Below, in pieces: positions 40,444-48,599 of a stretch of DNA of 64,000 nucleotides (its first letter is position 1; every line of letters begins with the position of its first letter). Both the position numbers and the translations under genes were made by a program. The notes beneath the pieces are model-generated. The model had not been told where the DNA came from. It saw only the letters and a list, made by a program, of their open reading frames with translations, and ran no database searches. This DNA is from Thiogranum sp. Lineage in GTDB: Bacteria > Pseudomonadota > Gammaproteobacteria > DSM-19610. The DNA lies in assembly GCA_030148805.1 (NCBI GenBank), contig JASBSS010000026.1, positions 186,001 through 250,000 on the forward strand, given 5' to 3'.

Positions 40444-41802
40444 TCACTGTCCGTCGGACAAAGGACCCGTTTGCGCCGCGCCCGGTTGCAGGCTCAATTC
40501 GAACCCCGTTTCATCCTCTCTGGCGCGGAATTGTTCGGCGATACAGAAGTCTCCCACCGCGGCCAGGGCACCGTCGCAAAACAGCAGCGGTACGCGGGCG
40601 CGCGCCCAGTGCGGCACGCGCCATTCCTGGAAGAGTTTTTTCAGTCGATGGTGTCCGCGTCGCCCGGCCGGTTGTAGGCGTTCGCCGCCGCGCCGGAAAC
40701 CGACTTCGAGCACGCCCTTGCTTGGGGCACGCAGACCTCTCCCCTGCGTCGGGACGGCGCAAAGGGTATCGCCGGTGGGAAGGGACAGCGGTTGGTGCAG
40801 ATCCCAAACCCGCCGCCACCGCGGATCCGGCTCGGCCAGCGGCGCCAGCAGATAGAGGCGCTCGTCGTAGCGGCGCAGCTGTGCGCCGGCCCAGCGCACC
40901 AGCGGATTGGCGTCCTGGCGCGCGTTCAGCAGATTGTCGATCAGCTGATCGACAATCGCCAGGGGCGGCGCGGGCAGACCGTTGCCCACGATCCAGTGGC
41001 GGAGAAGATTCCGTTGCCGCGCCCGCGAGAGCCGCCCCAGCGCGGAGCCATGCAATTGTGTCGTCCGGCCGCTGACGGCGCAGTCGGCGAGATCTAGCGC
41101 GGCCAGCGCCGTCGCCAGTTCCGCCTGATCGGCCTGTACCCGGGCCGCTCGCGCCAGCACCTGGTCGATGCCGCGCCAGCGCTCGCGGATAGCCGGCAAC
41201 AGCCGTTGGCGCAGCAGGTTGCGGTCGTAGCGGGTATCGGCGTTACTGGGGTCTTCGATCCATTGCAGCTGTTGCTCGCGCGCGTAACGTAAAATCAACG
41301 GTCTGCCCAGCGCCAGAAAGGGGCGTGCGAGTCGGCCCTGACCCAAGGGCGCGAGCTCGGGCATTGCCGCCAGCCCGTGAGCGCCGGCGCCCCGAAACAG
41401 TTGCAGCAGGAGCGTCTCGGCCTGGTCATGGCGATGCTGGGCGCTGAGCAAAACCGCCTCCGCGGGCAACCATCGGGCCAGTGCCTGGTAGCGGGCTTCA
41501 CGCGCGCGGGCTTCGGGGCTCTCCCCCGGGCGCGGGCTCGCGTCGACCCGCAGCACGCTCAGCGGTAGGCCGAGCGAGCGACAAACCCCCCCGCAGTGTT
41601 CGGTCCACTCACTCGCCTGAGCCTGCAGGCCATGGTGCACGTGCACCGCGCTGAGGCGCCAGTCGTGGTGGCGCGACAAGGCCTGCATGGCGTGCAGCAG
41701 AACATGGGAGTCGACACCGCCGCTGTAGGCGATGCAGTAGTGCGAAGCCGGTGGAAGTCGTTGCGCCAGCGCGGCGATCAACTCACTTTTCGAGGTACTC
41801 AC
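40444..41802 (-). CDS. tilS: tRNA(Ile)-lysidine synthase
   Basis: 452 residues. It puts lysine on C34 of the CAU-anticodon tRNA-Ile. The PP-loop [16 protein letters not shown] and the downstream block [18 protein letters not shown] are intact; the C-terminal TilS substrate domains follow ([18 protein letters not shown]). GTG at 41802 overlaps the accA end by 20 bases; TTG at 41781, just after the accA stop, is an alternative that removes only seven residues. Confidence 0.94.
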   Translation of the reverse strand: MSTSKSELIAALAQRLPPASHYCIAYSGGVDSHVLLHAMQALSRHHDWRLSAVHVHHGLQAQASEWTEHCGGVCRSLGLPLSVLRVDASPRPGESPEARAREARYQALARWLPAEAVLLSAQHRHDQAETLLLQLFRGAGAHGLAAMPELAPLGQGRLARPFLALGRPLILRYAREQQLQWIEDPSNADTRYDRNLLRQRLLPAIRERWRGIDQVLARAARVQADQAELATALAALDLADCAVSGRTTQLHGSALGRLSRARQRNLLRHWIVGNGLPAPPLAIVDQLIDNLLNARQDANPLVRWAGAQLRRYDERLYLLAPLAEPDPRWRRVWDLHQPLSLPTGDTLCAVPTQGRGLRAPSKGVLEVGFRRGGERLQPAGRRGHHRLKKLFQEWRVPHWARARVPLLFCDGALAAVGDFCIAEQFRAREDETGFELSLQPGAAQTGPLSDGQ

Positions 41803-42742
41803 CGAAAGACATCAGGCGCTGGTAGCGGGCGGCCAGTAGTTGCTCGACGGGCTGTTCTTCGAGTTGCCGCAACTGTTCGCTCAGTCTGGCTTTAAGACGT
41901 GCGGCCATCTCGTCGGGATCCCGATGCGCGCCTCCCAACGGCTCTTCAATGATTTCATCGATCAGCTCGAGTTGTTTCAGACGGCCTGACGTGACCCCCA
42001 GAGCCTCGGCGGCCTCCGCCGCCTTGTCCGCGCTCTTCCACAAAATCGAGGCACAGCCTTCGGGCGAAATGACCGAATAGATACTGTATTCCAGCATCAG
42101 CATGCGATCACCCACGCCGATCGCCAAAGCACCGCCGGAGCCGCCCTCGCCGATCACCGTACAGATGATCGGTGTTTTCAGGCTGCTCATGAGATAGAGG
42201 TTGCGCGCGATCGCTTCGCTCTGACCACGCTCCTCGGCGTCGATACCGGGGTACGCACCGGGCGTATCGATGAAGGTGAGCACCGGGAGCCGGAAACGCT
42301 CGGCGGTTTCCAGCAAGCGCTTGGCCTTGCGGTAACCCTCGGGCCTGGGCATGCCGAAGTTGCGGTGGATTTTCTCCTTGGTATCGCGTCCCTTCTGTTG
42401 CCCGATGAGCATCACTGGACGGCCGTCGAGGCGCGCCAGTCCGCCGACCACCGCGGGATCGTCGGCGAATGCCCGATCACCATGTAACTCTTCAAAATCC
42501 GTGAATATTTTATTGAAATAATCGAGTGCGTAGGGGCGCTGGGGATGGCGTGCCAGTTGCGAGATCTGCCACGCATTGAGATTGGCGAAGATGGACTCGG
42601 TCAGCGATTGGCTCTTGGCCTGGAGACGACCGATCTCTTCGTTGATGTTGATTTCGGCGTCGTCGCCGACATAGCGCAGCTCCTCGATTTTCGCTTCGAG
42701 CTCCGCGATCGGCTGTTCAAAATCCAGAAAATTCAGGTTCAT
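41783..42742 (-). CDS. accA: Acetyl-CoA carboxylase carboxyltransferase subunit alpha
   Basis: 319 residues, identical in length to the E. coli protein. With AccD it moves carboxyl from biotin to acetyl-CoA, the first step of fatty acid synthesis. [20 protein letters not shown] and the [38 protein letters not shown] blocks are diagnostic. No Shine-Dalgarno is visible; a 9-bp inverted repeat ends 2 bases before the ATG. The gene usually follows dnaE directly, but here an accessory cassette intervenes. Confidence 0.97.
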   Translation of the reverse strand: MNLNFLDFEQPIAELEAKIEELRYVGDDAEININEEIGRLQAKSQSLTESIFANLNAWQISQLARHPQRPYALDYFNKIFTDFEELHGDRAFADDPAVVGGLARLDGRPVMLIGQQKGRDTKEKIHRNFGMPRPEGYRKAKRLLETAERFRLPVLTFIDTPGAYPGIDAEERGQSEAIARNLYLMSSLKTPIICTVIGEGGSGGALAIGVGDRMLMLEYSIYSVISPEGCASILWKSADKAAEAAEALGVTSGRLKQLELIDEIIEEPLGGAHRDPDEMAARLKARLSEQLRQLEEQPVEQLLAARYQRLMSFGEYLEK

Positions 42743-42744
42743 GA

Positions 42745-42768
42745 CCGACAATTTTACGCAATTGTCGG
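42745..42768 (-). repeat. Perfect 9-bp inverted repeat at the accA start
   Basis: CCGACAATT and AATTGTCGG flank a 6-base centre, ending 2 bases before the accA ATG. It could be an operator for a dimeric regulator or an mRNA hairpin in the ribosome-binding region. No regulator can be named. Confidence 0.75.
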
Positions 42769-42788
42769 CATCGCTGCACCCTTCCGTT

Positions 42789-42814
42789 CAGGGCCGGCTT
42801 CCCGCCGGACCCTG
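42789..42814 (-). terminator. GC-rich hairpin after the VPLPA-CTERM gene
   Basis: CAGGG-CCGGC pairs with GCCGG-CCCTG around a 5-base loop, with one bulged base. It lies about 30 bases downstream of the secreted protein's stop. There is no T-tract, so it is a weak terminator candidate or an mRNA 3' end stabiliser. Confidence 0.35.
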
Positions 42815-42845
42815 GACGGACCGCTTTGCGCCTGGAAGGCTCGTC

Positions 42846-43526
42846 TTAGCGGCGTTTGGATGGCTTTCTGACGAAACCGGCCAGGCCCGCCAACCCCGCC
42901 CCGAACAACCACACCGCGGCGGGCAGGGGAACCGGCGAAGGCTGCGCCGGCCGGAACTCGGCCCGCACCAGCATGTCTTCGAAATCGTTGTCGTCGTTGA
43001 AGATCTGGTCATCGTACCCCAGCAGGACCTGCATCAGGGAGCCGGACTGGCTGTTCGCGTAGATGCCCAGCCCCTGCAGATTGGTGGCACTGAAGTTATC
43101 CACCGGCGTGAGCGCCTGGGCGTTGTCGCTGGTGAAGTTGAAATTCACGATCTCATTGGCCGACACCGCCAGGGTGAATCCCGCATAGCCGGAAAAGTTG
43201 AAACCTTCGTTGTGCTCCGTGAGGAAACCCTTATTGTTCCCCGACAGCGCGCTGCTCTGGGCGTTGAAGCTGTTGTTGAACCCCGACTCGGCACCGATAT
43301 AGAAGAAATCGATGAATCCGTCCTGACTGACACTCAACTGCGCGCCACTGGTCATCTGATCGAAACCCAGGCCGGTGATTTCGGCGTTGAACGAATTGTC
43401 GACAATGGGCAGGCTCTGAACCGATCCGCCCGTGACCACGAAGGCTGCCTGCGCCGTCGAGGCGGCGCCGAGCGCCAGCATGAAACTGCACGTTTTCACC
43501 CAGCTTGCTCTGTTACTTTTATACAT
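42846..43526 (-). CDS. Secreted VPLPA-CTERM sorting-domain protein
   Basis: 226 residues. An N-terminal signal peptide ends near AQA (residue 27). The mature part is low in cysteine and rich in Asn, Phe, Gly and Asp (NSFNAQSSALSGNNKGF), resembling secreted beta-rich proteins, with no enzyme motif seen. The C-terminus from residue 199 is a sorting tag: VPLPAAVWLFGAGLAGL followed by a basic end KPSKRR. This is the VPLPA variant of PEP-CTERM, cut and processed by exosortase. No exosortase lies in this window. GGAGG sits nine bases before the ATG. It probably shares a transcript with the 56-residue gene upstream and is likely controlled by the SARP-like gene. Confidence 0.85.
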   Translation of the reverse strand: MYKSNRASWVKTCSFMLALGAASTAQAAFVVTGGSVQSLPIVDNSFNAEITGLGFDQMTSGAQLSVSQDGFIDFFYIGAESGFNNSFNAQSSALSGNNKGFLTEHNEGFNFSGYAGFTLAVSANEIVNFNFTSDNAQALTPVDNFSATNLQGLGIYANSQSGSLMQVLLGYDDQIFNDDNDFEDMLVRAEFRPAQPSPVPLPAAVWLFGAGLAGLAGFVRKPSKRR

Positions 43527-43588
43527 ACTCTTCTTCCTCCAATTTTTGCTTTTATGACATGGCTGAAACTAATAGCGGTTGATCTTGT

Positions 43589-43759
43589 TCAATCTTCAAT
43601 CGGGTCCCGATCGGGGCAATCCGTGGCCAGCAGCTCAACCAATGAATTCAGGTTGGTGAAGGTGTTCTCGGTCTCCTGCTCGACCGATTCGAAGACGCCT
43701 GCCACTTTGGTCGGGTCGGCGGAATCCCGCCGGTAAATGCGCACGATATAGTTCTCCAT
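43589..43759 (-). CDS. 56-residue hypothetical protein of the VPLPA cassette
   Basis: Translated by hand: MENYIVRIYRRDSADPTKVA, then GVFESVEQETENTFTNLNSL, then VELLATDCPDRDPIED. A strong GGAGGGG lies 3 bases before the ATG. No signal peptide, membrane segment or metal motif is present; the protein is small, acidic at its end, and begins with a probable strand (NYIVRIYRR). The pattern YIVRIYRRD...G..E.V may represent a small beta-alpha domain. It lies between a SARP-like activator and the secreted protein, 34 bases or so after a predicted promoter. Family is not recognised; it could be an antisigma-like partner, chaperone or unrelated factor. Confidence 0.7.
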   Translation of the reverse strand: MENYIVRIYRRDSADPTKVAGVFESVEQETENTFTNLNSLVELLATDCPDRDPIED

Positions 43760-43799
43760 TCGCCCCTCCGAATGCTGTTTTATGTTTTTCTACGGATGC

Positions 43800-43835
43800 A
43801 CTATCTCAGGCCAGAACTTACAAACAACTTACAAA
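43800..43835 (-). promoter_or_regulatory. SARP-type direct repeats and -10 element
   Basis: Two adjacent 11-base units, GAACTTACAAA (43814-43824) and CAACTTACAAA (43825-43835) on the plus strand, differ at one base. On the minus strand they are read TTTGTAAGTTG/C. Exactly 8 bases downstream is GATAGT (43805-43800), a -10-like hexamer. SARP regulators are known to bind heptamers repeated every 11 bases, 8 bases upstream of the -10. The adjacent gene is a SARP-like protein. Confidence 0.65.
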
Positions 43836-43916
43836 ACGCCACGAAAAGACGCAGATGAAAGACAAAAGCCGCGTTTGTCAGGCGAGGCTGTCGGAGAAAA
43901 GGAAGTTGAACGCAGG

Positions 43917-43935
43917 CGACGCCAGGCTGGCGTCG
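43917..43935 (-). terminator. Hairpin after the SARP-like gene
   Basis: CGACGCCA and TGGCGTCG pair perfectly around a 3-base loop, 4 bases after the stop of the activator gene. Pyrimidine-rich sequence follows on the minus strand but no clean T-run, so termination may be partial. Confidence 0.5.
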
Positions 43936-43939
43936 GATC

Positions 43940-44788
43940 TCAGGGCTTCAGGGAGGAATAAAGCGTCTGGGTAATGGGCGAAGGCTGGATGCCGAAGTGT
44001 TGCGCCAGCAGGGTCTGGCAGCGCTGGTACGCGGTCATGGCGTCCCCATGCTGCCCGGTTTCACGGCAACAGATGATCAGCCGCTGATAGAGCGCTTCGG
44101 TCAGGGGGTCGATTTCCAGTCCGCGGCGGTAATAAGAAGCCGCGCGTTCCCAATCGCCAATTTCTTCCCAGACCCGTCCGAACCCCAGAATGTGGCGCAT
44201 CAGTTTGCTGCGCAAACGTTCGCGAAAGCTCAGCGACCAGGTGCTGGTGGTCTCGCGTTCCAGGAAGTTGCCTTGATACAGGGCCATCAGCCGTTCCCCG
44301 ACGCGCACCAGTTGGCGCACCACTTCCGGGTTGCCCGCCTGTGGCAACAGACGGTCGGCATGGTTCACCAGCCGCTCGAAGCTCCACGCGTCCACCCAGC
44401 CGAGACCGCTGTTGAGGCTGAGGCGTTGGTCGTGCAGCGTGAACAGATGCTTCACCCCGAACAGCCGGCGTAGGCGATGCAACGTGACCTCGAGATTGTT
44501 GCGCGCCAGATCGCCATCGCTGTCCGGCCACAGGGCGTGGGCCAGCATGTCGATGCCGACGTCGCGGCCGCCCAGCGCGATCAACGCCTGCAGCATTTCC
44601 ACCGGACGTCGCTGACGCGCCTGTCTGCTGTACAGGGCGTGGCCGTGCAGCTGGATGCTGAAGCGGCCCAGGGTGTAGATGCGCACCGGGAGGTCCACGC
44701 GACCCGCGTCCGGGCGCCGGCTCCAGCCGCTGATCGGTTGTTGCTGGTACTGCCGGCGAAGATGACGGCTTTCGAGATTGACACCCAT
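43940..44788 (-). CDS. SARP-like transcriptional activator (OmpR-type wHTH plus BTAD)
   Basis: 282 residues. After a basic leader, residues 35-125 form an OmpR-like winged helix with VRIYTLGRFSIQLHGH, MLAHALWPDSDGDLARNNLE and VTLHRLRRLFG. The bacterial transcriptional activator domain follows (WVDAWSFERLVNHADRLLPQ, FRERLRSKLMRHILGFGRVW, ALYQRLIICCRETG, HFGIQPSPITQTLYSSL). No receiver, ATPase or TPR extension is attached, so it is a compact SARP-like form, unusual outside Actinobacteria. It precedes its probable target cassette and has its own extended -10 promoter with a long leader. Start ATG at 44788 is taken; the domain begins about 35 residues in, so a shorter form is possible. Confidence 0.85.
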   Translation of the reverse strand: MGVNLESRHLRRQYQQQPISGWSRRPDAGRVDLPVRIYTLGRFSIQLHGHALYSRQARQRRPVEMLQALIALGGRDVGIDMLAHALWPDSDGDLARNNLEVTLHRLRRLFGVKHLFTLHDQRLSLNSGLGWVDAWSFERLVNHADRLLPQAGNPEVVRQLVRVGERLMALYQGNFLERETTSTWSLSFRERLRSKLMRHILGFGRVWEEIGDWERAASYYRRGLEIDPLTEALYQRLIICCRETGQHGDAMTAYQRCQTLLAQHFGIQPSPITQTLYSSLKP

Positions 44789-44865
44789 AACTGACGTCCC
44801 TTGGCCACAACCGGGATTGCAACCGACAACGATTCCGTTTTATTTCATGGACATCAACGAATTGC

Positions 44866-44889
44866 GAGAAAAACTTACAGCTTTTTCTC
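44866..44889 (-). repeat. Hairpin in the leader of the SARP-like gene
   Basis: GAGAAAAA and TTTTTCTC pair perfectly around an 8-base loop. On the minus strand the loop contributes to CTGTAAGTTTT, which shares TGTAAGTT with the SARP repeat. It may be an attenuator-like stem or an autoregulatory site; function is not shown. Confidence 0.5.
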
Positions 44890-44906
44890 CAGATCTCGCT
44901 GCGTCC

Positions 44907-44928
44907 GTCGACCGAGCCTCCGGTCGAC
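44907..44928 (-). repeat. GTCGACCG inverted repeat in the same leader
   Basis: GTCGACCG (44907-44914) and CGGTCGAC (44921-44928) flank a 6-base centre. It lies in the untranslated leader between the promoter and the A/T stem, and could be a structural or operator element. Confidence 0.5.
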
Positions 44929-44970
44929 CCCCCATATTTCGCATCCCATGGCGGGACGCAATTGGCGGCG

Positions 44971-44979
44971 ATTATAGCA
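44971..44979 (-). promoter_or_regulatory. Extended -10 promoter of the SARP-like gene
   Basis: The minus strand reads TGCTATAAT, a perfect extended -10. A weak TGTCAC lies 17 bases upstream. Transcription would start near 44964 and give a leader of about 175 bases before the ATG at 44788. Confidence 0.7.
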
Positions 44980-45040
44980 GTTGTCTCCAGAAGGTGACAT
45001 TGGGGGTTTTATCATATGTTTATGGGAACGAGGTTTTTTT

Positions 45041-48000
45041 TCAGTTATAGACAAGGCGGACCTGTTCATCCCCGGCGAGTTCGCGCAGACGGGAAAGCAG
45101 CTCCTCGGTCGGGTGCACGCGCCATTGATCGCCCAGGGTGATGTGGGCACGCGCCGCGCCATTGTGGTACTGGATGCCGACGGGACAATTGCCCGGGCAA
45201 TAAGGTGTCAGGACGCTGGCCAGCGACTTGACGAAACCATTGCCGGCTTTCCCGGCGGCGACGGTGACGACCAACCGGCGGGCATAGACTTCCCTGGCCT
45301 GATCGATATCGTACAGATGATTGGCGTTCAACCGCATGGTACCGGAAAAGTCGTCGAACACGAGCGTTCCCTGCACCACCAGCACCTTGTCGTTGGCCAA
45401 CAACGCCCGGTGCTGCTCGAACACCCGGGAGAAGATGCGCATCTCCATTCGCGCGCTGCGGTCGTCCAGGGTGACGAACGCCATGCGCCCGCCGCTTTGG
45501 GTCGGGCGGGTGCGCAACTCGACCACCAGGCCGGCGACCACGACGCTTTTCTCCTTGCCCCGCTGACCGCCGGCCGCCGGTGCCTCCTCGCTCAGCTCCG
45601 CCAATGGCGCGCTGACGATATGGGAGAGCTCCTCGCGGTAGCGCTCGATCGGGTGACCGGTCAGATAGAGACCGAGCGTTTCCTTCTCGCCGGCCAGGCG
45701 CGTCTGCTCGTCCCATTCCGGCACCGCGCCGCCGTTGGCGCCGCCGGCCGCGGCCGGCGGCGTTATCACGTTGCCGAACAGATCGGTCTGGCCGGCGGCG
45801 CTGTCGCGCAGATGCTGTTCGGCGGATTTCAGCGCCTCCGGCAACTGCTGCATCAGCGACGCGCGGTTGTCGCCCAAGCCATCGAGGGCACCGGCGCGGA
45901 TCAGCGCTTCATAGACGCGGCGGGTGACCTTGCGCGAATCCACCCGCCGACAAAGATCCGCCAAGGAAGCATAGGGTCCATTCGCCAGCCGCTCACGGAT
46001 CATCACGTCGATGGCGCCTTCGCCCGCGCCTTTGATCGCCCCCAAGCCATACACCACCGTAGCGTCGCCCTCGACGGTGAACGCGTAGCCGGAGCGGTTG
46101 ATGTCCGGGGGCACCACCTCGAGTCGTAGGTGGCGGCATTCCTCGATCAGGATGACGACCTTGTCGGTGTTGTCCATGTCGGCCGACAGCACGGCGGCCA
46201 TGAACGGCGCCGGATAGTGCGCCTTCAGCCAGGCAGTCTGATAGGACACCAGGGCGTAGGCGGCCGAATGCGATTTATTGAACCCGTAGCCGGCGAACTT
46301 TTCCATCAGATCGAAAATATAGGTGGCGGTCTTCTCATCCACCCCGCGCGCGAGCGCTCCCTCGGTGAAAATCGCGCGCTGCTTGGCCATTTCGGCGGGC
46401 TTTTTCTTGCCCATGGCGCGGCGCAGCAGGTCGGCACCGCCCAGCGTATAGCCGGCCAGAACCTGGGCGATCTGCATCACCTGCTCCTGATACAGGATGA
46501 CACCGTAGGTCGGCTTCAGAATGTGCTCGATGTCCGGATGCGGATACTCGACTTTCTGCCGGCCGTGCTTGCGGTTGATGAAATCATCCACCATTCCCGA
46601 TTGCAGCGGCCCGGGACGGAACAAGGCCACCAAGGCGACGATGTCCTCGAAACAGTCGGGCTGGAGCCGTTTGATCAGGTCTTTCATGCCGCGCGACTCG
46701 AGCTGGAACACGGCGGTGGTCTGGTAGCGTTTGAGCAGCTCGAAGGCGGCGCGATCGTCGAGCGCGACGGCGCTGATATCCAGTGGCGCTTCACCCAGCT
46801 GAGCGCGCTGGGCGTTGACCGTCTGCAGGGCCCAGTCGATGACCGTGAGGGTGCGCAAGCCGAGAAAGTCGAACTTGACCAGACCGACCGCCTCGACGTC
46901 GTCCTTGTCGAACTGGCTGACGACGTTGATACCGCCCTGCTCGCAGTACACCGGGGTGAAATCGGTCAACTTGGTCGGTGAAATGACCACGCCGCCGGCG
47001 TGCTTGCCGGCGTTGCGCGACAGGCCTTCGAGCGAGCGCGCCATGTCGAGGATCGCGCGCACCTCTTCGTCCTGTTCGTACAGTTCCCGCAGCGCCTCCT
47101 CCTGCTCCAGCGCCTTGTCCAAGGTCATGCCGATCTCGAAGGGAATGAGCTTGGCGATGCGATCGACGAACCCATAGGGCTGGCCGAGCACCCGGCCCAC
47201 GTCGCGCACCACCGCCTTCGCCGCCATGGAGCCGTAGGTGATGATCTGGGAGACTTTCTCCCGGCCATAGTATTCGGCCACGTACTCGATCACGCGGTCG
47301 CGCCCTTCCATGCAGAAGTCGACGTCGAAATCGGGCATGGATACGCGCTCGGGATTGAGAAAACGCTCGAACAGCAGCTCGTATTTCAGCGGGTCCAGAT
47401 CGGTGATGGTGAGGGCATAGGCGACCAGCGAACCGGCGCCCGAACCGCGTCCCGGACCCACCGGCACGCCGTTGTTCTTGGCCCAACGGATGAAGTCGGC
47501 CACGATCAGGAAATAGCCGGGAAAACCCATCGAGATGATGACCTCGAGCTCGGTTTCCAGGCGCTCGTCGTAGGGCTTTCGTTGGCTGGCGAAATCCGCC
47601 GCGTGGGGATCGCACAGCGTGGCCAGACGCTGCTCCAGGCCCTCGCGGGCCTGGGCGCGGAAATACTCATCCATGCTGAGTCCGTCCGGCACGGGAAACT
47701 CGGGCAGATAGTTTTTGCCGAAAGTCAGCTCCAGATTGCAGCGTTTGGCGATCTCGACGCTGTTCTCCAGCGCCTCGGGCAGATCGGCGAACAGCGCCTG
47801 CATCTCCTGCGGGCTGCGCAGATACTGCTGATCGGAGTGGCGTCGCGGCCGCCGCGGGTCGTCCAGGGTGCGCCCGTCGTGGATGCACACCCGCACTTCG
47901 TGCGCCTCGAACTCCTCGGCGCGGATGAAGTGCACATCATTGGTGGCCACCAGCGGCACCCCGTGGTCGCCGGCCAGGGCCACCGCGGCGTACAGATAAT

Positions 48001-48535
48001 CCTCCTCGCCCTCGCGGCCGGTGCGCTGGACCTGCAGGTAGAAGTGATCGGGAAACAGTTGCCGCCAGAAATCCAGGCGCTGGGCGGCCAACGAGGTGTC
48101 GGCCGCCAGCAGGGCCTCGCCGACATCGCCCGCGCGGCCGCCGGACAGCGCGATCAGGCCCTCGCTGTGGCCGTGCAACCAGTCGCGCTCGATCATCGGC
48201 ACGGCGTTGTGCTGGCCTTCGAGATAACTGCGGGAAACCAGTTCGGTCAGATTGCGGTAGCCCGCGCGATCCTTGCACAACAACAACAGCCGCCAGGGCC
48301 GCGCCGGCTGTTCGGGATTGCGCAGCCACATGTCGACGCCGATGATCGGCTTGATGCCGGCGGCCATGGCGGCGCGATAGAATTTCACCATGGCGAACAG
48401 GTTGCTCTGGTCGGTCACCGCCACGGCCGGCATGCCCGCCGCGGCGACGGCCTTGACCAGGGGTTTGATGCGCACCGTGCCGTCTACCAGCGAGTACTCG
48501 GTATGCAAATGCAGGTGGACGAAGCTCGGTCGCAT
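45041..48535 (-). CDS. dnaE: DNA polymerase III subunit alpha
   Basis: 1164 residues, the normal size. It is the replicative polymerase. An N-terminal PHP domain (FVHLHLHTEYSLVDGTVRIK) is followed by the palm with GPGRGSGAGSLVAYAL and the catalytic aspartates in MPDFDVDFCMEGRDRVIEYV. The fingers and beta-binding region (YGFNKSHSAAYALVSYQTAW) and a C-terminal OB domain come after. The frame extends to 48580, but MRPSFVHLHLHTEYS at 48535 is the family start. It follows the hydrolase by 64 bases. Confidence 0.98.
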   Translation of the reverse strand: MRPSFVHLHLHTEYSLVDGTVRIKPLVKAVAAAGMPAVAVTDQSNLFAMVKFYRAAMAAGIKPIIGVDMWLRNPEQPARPWRLLLLCKDRAGYRNLTELVSRSYLEGQHNAVPMIERDWLHGHSEGLIALSGGRAGDVGEALLAADTSLAAQRLDFWRQLFPDHFYLQVQRTGREGEEDYLYAAVALAGDHGVPLVATNDVHFIRAEEFEAHEVRVCIHDGRTLDDPRRPRRHSDQQYLRSPQEMQALFADLPEALENSVEIAKRCNLELTFGKNYLPEFPVPDGLSMDEYFRAQAREGLEQRLATLCDPHAADFASQRKPYDERLETELEVIISMGFPGYFLIVADFIRWAKNNGVPVGPGRGSGAGSLVAYALTITDLDPLKYELLFERFLNPERVSMPDFDVDFCMEGRDRVIEYVAEYYGREKVSQIITYGSMAAKAVVRDVGRVLGQPYGFVDRIAKLIPFEIGMTLDKALEQEEALRELYEQDEEVRAILDMARSLEGLSRNAGKHAGGVVISPTKLTDFTPVYCEQGGINVVSQFDKDDVEAVGLVKFDFLGLRTLTVIDWALQTVNAQRAQLGEAPLDISAVALDDRAAFELLKRYQTTAVFQLESRGMKDLIKRLQPDCFEDIVALVALFRPGPLQSGMVDDFINRKHGRQKVEYPHPDIEHILKPTYGVILYQEQVMQIAQVLAGYTLGGADLLRRAMGKKKPAEMAKQRAIFTEGALARGVDEKTATYIFDLMEKFAGYGFNKSHSAAYALVSYQTAWLKAHYPAPFMAAVLSADMDNTDKVVILIEECRHLRLEVVPPDINRSGYAFTVEGDATVVYGLGAIKGAGEGAIDVMIRERLANGPYASLADLCRRVDSRKVTRRVYEALIRAGALDGLGDNRASLMQQLPEALKSAEQHLRDSAAGQTDLFGNVITPPAAAGGANGGAVPEWDEQTRLAGEKETLGLYLTGHPIERYREELSHIVSAPLAELSEEAPAAGGQRGKEKSVVVAGLVVELRTRPTQSGGRMAFVTLDDRSARMEMRIFSRVFEQHRALLANDKVLVVQGTLVFDDFSGTMRLNANHLYDIDQAREVYARRLVVTVAAGKAGNGFVKSLASVLTPYCPGNCPVGIQYHNGAARAHITLGDQWRVHPTEELLSRLRELAGDEQVRLVYN

Positions 48536-48599
48536 GACGCAAGTGTCCGCATTTGGCGCGGGGGTTTCAAGGCTTGACAAGCGGGCTTGTGGGTCGTGC

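Noticed and set aside
47000-48577. 525-codon frame opposite dnaE, and similar frames opposite pyrG and sdhA
   Set aside because: Each lies fully inside a gene with clear catalytic motifs and has no ribosome site or known domain.
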